Positions 1 to 6,623 of a DNA stretch of 64,000 nt are shown here, piece by piece (within the stretch, counting starts at the first letter, position 1; each line of letters opens with the position of its first letter). A model generated the notes under the pieces. It saw only the letters and a list, made by a program, of their open reading frames with translations, was not told where the DNA came from and ran no database searches. Source of the stretch: Pseudarthrobacter sp. L1SW (GTDB lineage Bacteria; Actinomycetota; Actinomycetes; Actinomycetales; Micrococcaceae); NCBI RefSeq assembly GCF_020809045.1, contig NZ_CP078079.1, forward strand, positions 3,286,001-3,350,000, read 5' to 3'. A program made the translations under genes and the position numbers.

Positions 1-259
1 GCACTTCGTAGCCCACGCCGCGGGTTCCGTACGAGCCCACGTGGGAGAGGTCCTTGCGCAGGGTGGCGGAGCTGACGCCGGAGGCCTCGGCGAGGGATTC
101 TGAGGAGACGCGTTCCACCCCCTCTGCGAGCAGGGTGTTGAGGGCGCGCAGGTAGAGGGTCAGCCGTGCCACCGCAGCCGGCGGAATCTGCTTGGCTGCC
201 ATGCCCGTGGCTCCCGGCAGGTCCGGGACAGCCTGGGGAGTTGAATCCAGCGAAGCCAC
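1..259 (-). CDS. rex: Redox-sensing transcriptional repressor Rex (N-terminal part)
   Basis: Rex represses respiration and fermentation genes when NADH/NAD+ is low and lets go when NADH rises. The 86 residues visible are the N-terminal winged-helix domain. The stretch IPPAAVARLTLYLRAL followed by SSATLRKDLSHVGSYG is typical of actinobacterial Rex. The Rossmann NADH domain lies beyond the window edge. I chose the GTG at 259 because GGGAGGAG stands just upstream; an ATG twenty codons in (MAAKQIPP) is the alternative. Family recognition is firm. The gene is cut by the window end, not broken. Confidence 0.9.
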   Translation of the reverse strand, partial: MASLDSTPQAVPDLPGATGMAAKQIPPAAVARLTLYLRALNTLLAEGVERVSSESLAEASGVSSATLRKDLSHVGSYGTRGVGYEV

Positions 260-365
260 CAGCTCCTCCCTCGCATTGCGTTGTGACTCCACTCTAGAGC
301 CCCATCAGCAATGCCAACAAAGCAGGTGCCGCACCGATACCCGAGCCATCACAAGAACTGCTCCC

Positions 366-620
366 CTACTGCGCCATGGCCCGCCGGAGCACGCGTTCCA
401 GGCGGGCTTCGTCTATTTTCCAGAAATCCCGCTGCACGCCGTCCACCAGCACCACGGGGATTTCCTCCGCATAGCGCTCACGCAGTTCCGGCTGGTGGTC
501 CACCAACTCTTCGTTCCACTCAAGTCCCAGCAAGGCCGTAACCCGCCCGACGGCGTCGCGCGCGTCTTCGCAAAGGTGGCAGTCTGCTTTGGTGATGAGG
601 AGGACGCGGGGTGTGGCCAT
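366..620 (-). CDS. Glutaredoxin family protein
   Basis: 84-aa thioredoxin-fold protein, probably a cytosolic thiol-disulfide exchange protein. The redox motif CHLC lies at about residues 15-18, after the first strand (VLLITKADC). The cis-Pro region is EEIPVVLVDG near residues 53-62. The length fits the short glutaredoxin-like (DUF836-type) family. A -10-like TACCGT at 632-627 is six bases before the ATG, which suggests a leaderless message. It runs toward rex, 106 bp away, and diverges from the HAD gene. The physiological partner is unknown. Confidence 0.85.
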   Translation of the reverse strand: MATPRVLLITKADCHLCEDARDAVGRVTALLGLEWNEELVDHQPELRERYAEEIPVVLVDGVQRDFWKIDEARLERVLRRAMAQ

Positions 621-710
621 GCCTTAACGGTATCCCCGTCGCCCGGAGCCCTGCGACGTCCAGCGCGAGGGCGCAGTGGAATGAACAGTGGATTGGCTAG
701 ACTCAAGTCC

Positions 711-1529
711 ATGCCCGAGGAGAAATACGTCGCCGTAGTCACCAAGCCGGTTGCTGCGCCGCAGCCGGGCGAGGCGGCGTTCTTCGATGTGGACAACACC
801 CTGATGCGCGGCGCCAGCCTGTTCCACGTTGCACGGAAGATGCACCAGCGCGGCGCCTTCACCATGACCCAGGCCGCCGGCTTCGCCTGGAAGCAGTTCA
901 AGTTCGTGGCCCGCGGCGAGAACATCGACGATGTCCACGCGGTGCGCGATTCCGCCCTCACCCTGGCCGCGGGGATCACTGTCGACGACGTTAAGGCCTT
1001 GGGCGAAGAGGTCTACGACGAGATGATCGCCTCGCGGATCTGGCCCGGCGCCAAAGCCTTGGCGGAGCAGCACCTGCGTGTTGGCCGCCGGGTGTGGCTG
1101 GTCACCGCCACACCCATTGAAGTGGCCACCGTGATTTCCACCCGGCTGGGGCTGACCGGAGCGCTGGGAACGGTGGGCGAAATACATGAGGGCATGTACA
1201 CGGGCCGGCTGGTGGGAGACATCCTGCACGGCTCCGCCAAGGCGGTCGCCGTCCAGGCCATCGCCGACGCCGAGGAGCTGGACCTAAAGCGCTGCTGGGC
1301 CTACAGCGACTCCTACAACGACATCCCCCTGCTGACATTGGTGGGGCATCCCGTGGCCATCAACCCGGATGCCCGCCTGCGCCGGCACGCCCGGGACAAC
1401 AACTGGCCCGTCTACGACTTCCGGGCCGGCCGCCGCGCAGCCACCCTGGGGCTCAAGGCGGCAACGGCCTGCGGCGCCGTGTACGGGCTCTGGAAGGGCT
1501 TCGCCCGCATCCGAGGCCCCCGCATCTAG
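711..1529 (+). CDS. HAD-IB family hydrolase (SerB-like)
   Basis: 272-aa cytosolic HAD phosphatase. Motif I FDVDNT has the nucleophile Asp26 and general acid Asp28. Motif II is in VTATP, and motif III plus IV is DSYNDIPLL near the C-terminal third. It resembles the actinobacterial SerB1-type HAD-IB proteins, whose substrate is often not phosphoserine. The ATG at 711 is chosen because a TAGACT -10 box (698-703) lies seven bases upstream, so the message is probably leaderless. An in-frame ATG at 681 is possible. The AAGTGTCGTT palindrome begins inside its stop codon. Confidence 0.85.
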   Translation: MPEEKYVAVVTKPVAAPQPGEAAFFDVDNTLMRGASLFHVARKMHQRGAFTMTQAAGFAWKQFKFVARGENIDDVHAVRDSALTLAAGITVDDVKALGEEVYDEMIASRIWPGAKALAEQHLRVGRRVWLVTATPIEVATVISTRLGLTGALGTVGEIHEGMYTGRLVGDILHGSAKAVAVQAIADAEELDLKRCWAYSDSYNDIPLLTLVGHPVAINPDARLRRHARDNNWPVYDFRAGRRAATLGLKAATACGAVYGLWKGFARIRGPRI

Positions 1530-1579
1530 GTGGCGCGAAGTGTCGTTCTGAGCGCCCATAACGACACTTGGCGCTACCT
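1528..1579. repeat. AAGTGTCGTT palindrome, copy A
   Basis: Two 20-nt arms (1528-1547 and 1560-1579) match as an inverted repeat at 18 of 20 positions around a 12-nt loop. The core is GCGCGAAGTGTCGTT. A near-identical palindrome lies at 13959-14006. It sits between convergent genes (HAD and bS22) and could act as a bidirectional terminator or be a REP-like dispersed element. Confidence 0.8.
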
Positions 1580-1597
1580 GGTTGGGCCAGGACACAG

Positions 1598-1632
1598 AAA
1601 TGCCCGCCACCTCGGAAGGCGGCGGGCATTTC
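1598..1632 (-). terminator. Hairpin downstream of bS22
   Basis: Inverted repeat AAATGCCCGCC...GGCGGGCATTT separated by a short loop. It lies about 20 bases past the bS22 stop and between convergent genes, so it probably terminates bS22. The T run is short in both directions. Confidence 0.6.
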
Positions 1633-1651
1633 CACGCAGTTCGAAGTATTG

Positions 1652-1750
1652 CTACTTCTTGTTGCGGCGCTGGTGACGGGTCTTGCGAAGCAGCTTGCGG
1701 TGCTTCTTCTTGGCCATACGCTTGCGACGCTTCTTAATAACTGAACCCAC
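1652..1750 (-). CDS. 30S ribosomal protein bS22 (AURKAIP1/COX24-type small protein)
   Basis: 32 residues, about half Lys/Arg, reading MGSVIKKRRKRMAKKKHRKL and ending RRNKK. This matches the tiny actinobacterial ribosomal protein bS22 found in mycobacterial ribosomes. The start is GTG at 1750, with GAGGAA placed about six bases upstream. The gene is short enough to be missed by length-filtered gene finders. It lies downstream of the HTH gene at 1901-2113, the same pair and order as in mycobacteria (Rv0500A-Rv0500B from memory). Identification rests on sequence and context, and I am confident in it. Confidence 0.9.
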   Translation of the reverse strand: MGSVIKKRRKRMAKKKHRKLLRKTRHQRRNKK

Positions 1751-1900
1751 GAAAGTTCCTCACAAACTAGATGCAGTACCTGTCTGATGGAAAAGGTTCG
1801 TGGACAGAGCTACGAACTGAACAACTGACAGATTCTTACAATGACGTAAAACGTTCCTTAACAGGGTACCGCTTCCGGGAGGCGGCTACGGACAGGCGTG

Positions 1901-2113
1901 TCAGGCGGTCTCGGTATGGCCGTCCACCACGGCACCTTTGAGGTACTGCTCCACGGCCTGTTCCGGAACCCGGTAGGAGCGTCCGAAGCGCACTGCCGGC
2001 ATCTCGCCGGAGTGCACCAGCCGGTACACGGTCATCTTGGAAACGCGCATGACCTGGGCGACTTCAGCCACGGTGAGGAACTTCGCGTTTGAGAAGTTCT
2101 GTTCTGCCGACAT
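1901..2113 (-). CDS. Excisionase-family helix-turn-helix protein
   Basis: 70-aa single-domain MerR/excisionase-like DNA-binding protein. The recognition helix region is FLTVAEVAQVMRVSKMTVYR (residues 12-31), followed by the small wing AVRFGRSYRVP. It resembles mycobacterial Rv0500A, more distantly Streptomyces BldC. Homologues are conserved single-copy actinobacterial regulators and not phage excisionases. An AGGAATATGGGAA ribosome-binding region precedes the ATG. The 150 bp down to bS22 hold no gene. The target genes are unknown. Confidence 0.85.
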   Translation of the reverse strand: MSAEQNFSNAKFLTVAEVAQVMRVSKMTVYRLVHSGEMPAVRFGRSYRVPEQAVEQYLKGAVVDGHTETA

Positions 2114-2267
2114 TTCCCATATTCCTTTGCTGACGGATGGACAACAGTGACCCCATGTTCATGCCAATGCGGTGTTCCGATGCTGAGCCATCCACCAACC
2201 ACCTACCTAGATACTCTAGATGTTCCTGTGGCAGAAGTGAAAGTAGTAAGGTCCCCTATTTCACCCC

Positions 2268-3410
2268 CTAATTAACGGGAGTTGACTTCCTCCGCTTGCG
2301 GGCGGAGGCGGCCAGCTGGTCCAGGACCGAAACAGAAACGTCCCACTCCATGCAGGCGTCGGTGACGCTCTGCCCGTAAACGAGTTCCGTGCGTCCCGCG
2401 GCGTGCTCGGCGACGTCGAGGTTCTGGGCGCCGCCCACCAGGAAGCTTTCCAGCATGACGCCGGCAACCGCCTGGGCAGCGGTGCCGCCGTCTTCCAGCT
2501 GGGCGCCGATCTCCAGGGCCACTTCGGCCTGGCGGTGGTGGCTTTTGCCGCTGTTGGCGTGGCTGGCGTCAACGATGAGGCGGGAGTTCAGCTGCTTGTT
2601 TGCCAGCTTCGCAGAGGCATCCTCGACATCGGCGGCAGAGTAGTTCGGCCCCTTGCGCCCGCCGCGGAGGATGACATGGGTGTCCGGGTTTCCGGCGGTG
2701 GACACCAGCGCGGCCCGGCCGTCGCCATCGATGCCGAGGAAAGCCTGGGCGGCCCCCGCTGCACCGCAAGCGTCAATGGCTACTTGGAGGTCGCCGTCGG
2801 TCCCGTTCTTGAAGCCGATGGGCATGGACAGGCCGGAGGCGAGCTGCCGGTGGATCTGGCTTTCGGTGGTGCGGGCCCCGATGGCGCCCCAGGAGATCAG
2901 GTCCGCCATGTACTGCGGGCTGATCGGCTCCAGGAATTCGGTGGCTGTGGGCAGCCCCAGAGCGGTGACCTGCTGCAGGAAGCGCCGTGCGGTCCGGAGG
3001 CCGGTGACCATGTCGTGGCTGCCGTCCAGCCGCGGATCGTTGATCAGGCCCTTCCAGCCCACCGTTGTACGGGGCTTCTCGAAGTAGGTCCGCATGACGA
3101 TCAGCAGGTCTTCCCTGTGCTTCTCGGCCTGGCTGACCAGCCGCCGTGCGTACTCCAGCCCGGCTTTCGGATCATGGATGGAGCAGGGTCCCACGATGAC
3201 CAGCAGGCGGTCGTCCACGCCGTCCATGATGGCGCGGACTTCGTCGCGTCCGCGTTCGACGACGTCCGCCGTCCGGGCGTCCAGCGGCAGTTCCGCGATG
3301 ACTTCCTGGGGCGTGGGCAGCGCGGTGAATTCGCTGACCCGCAGGTTCGACGTCGATTTTGCGGCTTTGGTGCCGGCGGCGGCGCTTGTGGGGGCTGTTG
3401 CGGTGTTCAT
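2268..3410 (-). CDS. aroG: 3-deoxy-7-phosphoheptulonate synthase, class I (DAHP synthase)
   Basis: 380-aa cytosolic enzyme condensing phosphoenolpyruvate and erythrose 4-phosphate, the first step of the shikimate pathway. Class I marks are VGPCSIHDPKA (residues about 82-92), EKPRTTVGWKGL, KNGTDG and DASHANSGK near the C-terminal third. These are the PEP/E4P and metal-binding segments. The first 25 residues are an Ala/Thr-rich tail. ATG at 3410 has an AGGAC element seven bases upstream. It stands alone. Upstream is a leader peptide rich in aromatic residues plus hairpins, so expression is probably controlled by aromatic amino-acid supply. It could equally be named aroF; allosteric type is not readable. 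Confidence 0.95.
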   Translation of the reverse strand: MNTATAPTSAAAGTKAAKSTSNLRVSEFTALPTPQEVIAELPLDARTADVVERGRDEVRAIMDGVDDRLLVIVGPCSIHDPKAGLEYARRLVSQAEKHREDLLIVMRTYFEKPRTTVGWKGLINDPRLDGSHDMVTGLRTARRFLQQVTALGLPTATEFLEPISPQYMADLISWGAIGARTTESQIHRQLASGLSMPIGFKNGTDGDLQVAIDACGAAGAAQAFLGIDGDGRAALVSTAGNPDTHVILRGGRKGPNYSAADVEDASAKLANKQLNSRLIVDASHANSGKSHHRQAEVALEIGAQLEDGGTAAQAVAGVMLESFLVGGAQNLDVAEHAAGRTELVYGQSVTDACMEWDVSVSVLDQLAASARKRRKSTPVN

Positions 3411-3524
3411 GTTCGGGTCCTGTTCCAGATGGGAAGCGGGCCCGGATCAGAACCCGCCGGAGAAACGGCGAAGGGCAGAGAATGATCTCTGCCCTGTTGG
3501 CTCTGAAGGAAAGTTGGATGCGTG
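3411..3524 (-). promoter_or_regulatory. Candidate attenuator of the DAHP synthase gene
   Basis: The leader RNA between the leader peptide and aroG holds two stems. Stem 1 pairs GTTGGCTCT (3555-3547, inside the leader codons just after Phe) with AGAGCCAAC (3504-3496), 9 bp. Stem 2 pairs TCTCTGCCC with GGGCAGAGA (3494-3473), 9 bp with a 4-nt loop, terminator-like but with only scattered U. A ribosome stalled at Trp/Tyr/Phe codons would cover the first arm of stem 1. How that releases or forms stem 2 is not obvious, since the two stems do not overlap. Control could also act on translation. Confidence 0.6.
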
Positions 3525-3584
3525 TCAGTTAGACGCGGGCCCCTCCAGAGCCAACGAAAAATACGCATACCAACGGTTAGTCAT
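3525..3584 (-). CDS. Aromatic-rich leader peptide upstream of DAHP synthase
   Basis: A 19-residue reading frame, MTNRWYAYFSLALEGPASN, ends 114 bp before aroG on the same strand. Four of the five residues at positions 5-9 are aromatic (W-Y-A-Y-F), covering all three end products of the pathway that aroG opens. A TATGGT -10 box at 3597-3592 is seven bases before the ATG, suggesting a leaderless start. The composition and position fit a ribosome-sensing attenuator peptide. An in-frame ATG at 3596 is an alternative start but lies within the -10 box. Not tested experimentally here. Confidence 0.7.
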   Translation of the reverse strand: MTNRWYAYFSLALEGPASN

Positions 3585-3638
3585 GCCATGAACCATAACC
3601 GCGCTTCGGCACGCACACCAAATCCCACGTAACCAGGA

Positions 3639-3657
3639 AGCGCTACGTGTCGTTTTG
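3639..3657. repeat. Half copy of the AAGTGTCGTT palindrome
   Basis: AGCGCTACGTGTCGTTTTG matches one arm of the palindrome at 13959-14006 with one substitution (TACGTG for TAAGTG). No partner arm follows. It sits at the left edge of the LacI remnant. Confidence 0.55.
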
Positions 3658-3673
3658 CTTGGGGACAGCAGCA

Positions 3674-3900
3674 GTGGATGACGAGGCGGGGGGGTACCTG
3701 GCTGCGCGGCACCTGCTGGACACCTGCCGCCGTCGACTGGCCTTTGTGGGTGGCCCCACCTCCATCCCGCAGCCCACGGAGGCGCTGGGGCGCACCACAA
3801 TCGAACTCCTCGCCGAAGAGGTGGAGTTCAGAACCCGACGCACCGTTCGGTGGTCTTCACGCCGGAACTGGTGGTGCGGCAGAGTACAAAAACCAACTAA
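3674..3900 (+). pseudogene. LacI-family regulator remnant
   Basis: Reading frame 1 gives VDDEAGGYLAARHLL then RRRLAFVGGP, the sugar-binding core of LacI regulators. It jumps directly to ALGRTTIELLAEEVE, which is normally over 100 residues later. After a frameshift near 3838 the second frame reads HRSVVFTPELVVRQS and stops at 3898-3900, a typical LacI C-terminus. The DNA-binding half is absent. So this is a 5'-truncated, internally deleted, frameshifted relic. Its stop overlaps the convergent gene at 3897-4271. Confidence 0.8.
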
Positions 3901-4271
3901 TTACCTGCCCGCAGCCATTCCATGGACTCTGTCCGGGAGGTGAAAAACCGGGTGGGGCAGGGCGGGATATGCACGCCGAGGAAAAAGTTGGCGAAGATCC
4001 GGTCCACCGGGCTTGCTCCCAGCAGCGCAATCCTGTTGGCAGCACAAGGGATGGAGAAGACGGAACGCGCTGCCCTGGTGACGTCCTCGGTGGTGGCCAT
4101 GTCCACCAGCATCGGGTAGGTACTGTCCCCCGCTATCTGGTTCACGGCAGCCATGGCCGCCCGGGCGTCCTGCAGTTCTATCCGGACGTTAGGTTCCCAA
4201 ATCAGGTGGATGATGCCGTCTGAACGCAGCTCCACGGTCCCTTTACCGCCGTCGAAACTTACAGGCTCCAA
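3897..4271 (-). CDS. STAS-like conserved protein of unknown function
   Basis: 124-aa soluble protein with alternating strands and helices. It includes ELRSDGIIHLIWEPNVRIEL and YPMLVDMATTEDVTRAAR, the shape of a SpoIIAA/STAS-like domain seen in Arthrobacter (I believe catalogued as DUF7793). The chosen start is TTG at 4271, because GGAGG lies six bases upstream; the longer reading frame upstream has no homology. STAS domains usually act in partner switching, but no kinase or sigma factor is nearby and no phospho-acceptor Ser can be assigned. Function unknown. Confidence 0.65.
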   Translation of the reverse strand: MEPVSFDGGKGTVELRSDGIIHLIWEPNVRIELQDARAAMAAVNQIAGDSTYPMLVDMATTEDVTRAARSVFSIPCAANRIALLGASPVDRIFANFFLGVHIPPCPTRFFTSRTESMEWLRAGN

Positions 4272-4427
4272 AACCTGCCTCCCTTCCGTGGGCGCACTCC
4301 TATGACTTTCCCATCTTGCCGTATCCCTCCGGACCTGTTGCCGGAATCGCGGGAGGGGACAGAACCAAATGCGGCAAACATGGCTACTGCCCTTGTGGGG
4401 GACCGGGAGCAGAAGCAAGGATTGGTT

Positions 4428-4637
4428 ATGGATGACGCGCGGCACACTGCCAGGGACCTGCTGCGGCGCAAAGACCGGGGCCTGATCGATCTCTGGATCA
4501 TGTACTGGAACCACGGCGGGCGCTGCCACCCCTTCGAATTCGACGCCTTTGTCCACAACGTGCTGCCAGCCGCCTGGTTCGACATGGACGTCCTGGCCGT
4601 GGCGGTTGAGGAACTGGCCGTGGAGAACATAGCCTGA
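4428..4637 (+). CDS. Hypothetical 69-aa protein
   Basis: A small soluble protein reading MDDARHTARDLLRRKDRGLI at its start, with an aromatic, His/Cys-containing middle (WIMYWNHGGRCHPFEFD) and an acidic hydrophobic end. AAGGA lies six bases before the ATG. It ends three bases before the phosphotransferase gene at 4641, so the two are probably cotranscribed. I do not recognise the family. It diverges from the STAS-like gene. Confidence 0.55.
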   Translation: MDDARHTARDLLRRKDRGLIDLWIMYWNHGGRCHPFEFDAFVHNVLPAAWFDMDVLAVAVEELAVENIA

Positions 4638-4640
4638 TGG

Positions 4641-5486
4641 ATGCCCGGTTTCCTAACAGATGAGCAGACGCGCCTGCTGTCGTCCTGGCTCGGGCCATTC
4701 GAGGTAGTCCGGGACCACTCCTGGCCCCTGCAGGACACGTCCGTGCTTCACGTCTCCACACCTGCCGGCGGGAGCTTCATCGTCAAGGCGAGCGCCACCA
4801 GCCACCACATCCGGCGTGAGGTTGCCGCCCTCAGGCATGGCCTGCCTGGCCTGCAGGGCAAAGCTTCCCTTCTCAGGTACGCATCCGTGGCGGCCGGGAT
4901 CCTTGTCACCGAGTTTCTGCCCGGAGCGTCCGTGGAGGGATCGGCTGCCGAGCATGACCCCGAAACGTACCGCCAGGCAGGCGACCTTCTGGCGAGGCTG
5001 CACCGGCCTGCGGGCACATCTTCCCACTACGCAAAGAAGCTCGCCCACCAAACACAGCTGTTGATCCGATCGGCCCGGGGGCTGGTAGGTGAAGGCACCC
5101 TGACCCTGGCCGTCCGGGGGCTGGCGGGACTGAGGCTGGGCCCGGTCCAACTCGTCACCACCCACGGGGATTATCAGCCCAGGAACTGGCTCCACGACGA
5201 AGGCCAGATCAAGGTCATTGACTTTGGACGCGCCGACCACCGCCCCTGGATGCACGACCTGGTGCGGCTCACCAACCAGCAGTTCTTGGAACAGCCCGGG
5301 CTTGAGGAAGCCTTCTACAGCGGTTTCGGGCGGCGCATTCAGGAATTCGAGGCCGATACCTGGCAGCTGGAAAACCTGAATCAATCTCTGGGGACGGTGG
5401 TATGGGCACACAGGATTGGAGACTCCGCGTTCGAGCGGTCAGGGGTGGAAACATTGGAGCGTACCCTGGCGGGGCCCTGGGCCTAA
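4641..5486 (+). CDS. Aminoglycoside-phosphotransferase-fold kinase family protein
   Basis: 281-aa protein with the APH/choline-kinase fold. The Brenner motif THGDYQPRNW carries the catalytic Asp near residue 176. The metal-binding DFG-equivalent is VIDFGRADH about 20 residues later. The N-lobe segment FIVKAS supplies the ATP-anchoring Lys. The substrate could be a sugar, an amino alcohol or a drug; the sequence does not decide, and calling it a resistance gene would be unsupported. It follows the 69-aa gene by 3 bp. Confidence 0.75.
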   Translation: MPGFLTDEQTRLLSSWLGPFEVVRDHSWPLQDTSVLHVSTPAGGSFIVKASATSHHIRREVAALRHGLPGLQGKASLLRYASVAAGILVTEFLPGASVEGSAAEHDPETYRQAGDLLARLHRPAGTSSHYAKKLAHQTQLLIRSARGLVGEGTLTLAVRGLAGLRLGPVQLVTTHGDYQPRNWLHDEGQIKVIDFGRADHRPWMHDLVRLTNQQFLEQPGLEEAFYSGFGRRIQEFEADTWQLENLNQSLGTVVWAHRIGDSAFERSGVETLERTLAGPWA

Positions 5487-5526
5487 CGGCCCGCGGTGAT
5501 GCCGCGCATCTTGCAAGAATGGGCTT

Positions 5527-6591
5527 ATGGACTTCAACCGGCTGCTGCAGATCCGCCGCATCTACGCGCAGCCTGCCGCCCTGGAACTTCCCCGGGGCAA
5601 GGAAATCGTGGAACGCTGGCCGGACGCCGACGTGCTGCTCGTCGAGAACCACTGGAACATCCCGGATGTGCATGGTGATGAAACGAACGTGCCGCGGTGG
5701 TCCCGGATCAAAACGGAAGCCCTGGTCCTCGGCGTCAAAAAAGCGCTGACCGTCAAGCCCAACGGCCGGTCCGCGGACTTCATCGCACCCTCAACTGCGA
5801 ACGGCTGCGCCATGGCATGCGCCTACTGCTACGTGCCCCGGCACAAGGGCTACAGCAATCCCGTGACCGTTTTCGCAAACATCGACCAGATTGCGGGGTT
5901 CCTGGAGCGGCACGTTACCCGCCAGGGCATCAAGCTCGAGCCCAACCAGTGTGATCCGGAACTCTGGGTCTACGACATCGGCGAGAACAGCGACTGCTCC
6001 GTGGACGCCCTGGTCAGCGACAATGTGGAGGACCTGGTCACGCTCTTCCGCGACTTGCCTACGGCCAAGCTGTCCTTTGCCACCAAGTACGTGAACCCGA
6101 CGATGCTGGGTTGGGACCACGGCGGCCACACCAGGATCCGCTTTTCCCTGATGCCCGCGGCTCTGGCGAAGTCGATTGATGTCCGGACCTCACCGGTAGC
6201 TGAACGGATGGCCGCCATCAACGACTTCGTCGACGCCGGGTACGAGGTGCACGTGAACTTCTCCCCCGTCATCATCACCGACACCTGGCTCAGCGACTGG
6301 GAAGAGCTGCTGCGCCAACTCGACGCAACGCTGAGTGCCGCTGCGAAGTCCCAGCTTGCGGCGGAAGTCATCTTCCTGACGCACAACGAACGGCTCCACG
6401 AGGTTAACCTGGGCTGGCATCCCCAGGCCGAGAGTGTCCTGTGGCGTCCGGACCTCCAGGAATCCAAGGTCTCGTCCAACGGCTTCACCAACGTCCGCTA
6501 CCGCTCCGGAACCAAAGCCGGCTATGTGCGCCAACTGACCGCGCTGATTGGGAAGATCGCACCGTACTGCCGCATCCGCTACGCCTTCTGA
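5527..6591 (+). CDS. Spore photoproduct lyase family radical SAM protein
   Basis: 354 aa. The radical SAM cluster motif CAMACAYC puts Cys at 94, 98 and 101 (Cx3Cx2C), which ligate a 4Fe-4S cluster. The flanks FIAPSTANG and YVPRHKGYSNP, and the C-terminal FNPVR-like element, resemble SplB, which reverses the spore photoproduct in DNA. Arthrobacter does not sporulate, so the role is probably a related UV-lesion repair or another radical reaction. An AAGAAT hexamer lies six bases before the ATG, suggesting a leaderless message. Forty bases separate it from the upstream kinase. Confidence 0.8.
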   Translation: MDFNRLLQIRRIYAQPAALELPRGKEIVERWPDADVLLVENHWNIPDVHGDETNVPRWSRIKTEALVLGVKKALTVKPNGRSADFIAPSTANGCAMACAYCYVPRHKGYSNPVTVFANIDQIAGFLERHVTRQGIKLEPNQCDPELWVYDIGENSDCSVDALVSDNVEDLVTLFRDLPTAKLSFATKYVNPTMLGWDHGGHTRIRFSLMPAALAKSIDVRTSPVAERMAAINDFVDAGYEVHVNFSPVIITDTWLSDWEELLRQLDATLSAAAKSQLAAEVIFLTHNERLHEVNLGWHPQAESVLWRPDLQESKVSSNGFTNVRYRSGTKAGYVRQLTALIGKIAPYCRIRYAF

Positions 6592-6623
6592 GGGCCTGCC
6601 GCCGGGCGGCGCTAGACTGAAGC

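Noticed and set aside
260..365. Rex operator upstream of rex
   Set aside because: Only TTGTGA half sites are seen; no full TTGTGAANNNNTTCACAA palindrome.
192..710. N-terminal extension of the HAD gene
   Set aside because: The frame is open but overlaps the glutaredoxin and rex start regions, lacks homology, and the -10 box at 698-703 supports the start at 711.
1901..2113. Phage or ICE excisionase
   Set aside because: No integrase, attachment sites or other mobile genes; neighbours and sequence match a conserved actinobacterial chromosomal regulator.
4641..5486. Aminoglycoside resistance gene
   Set aside because: Only the general kinase fold is supported; the family has many unrelated substrates and no resistance context is present.
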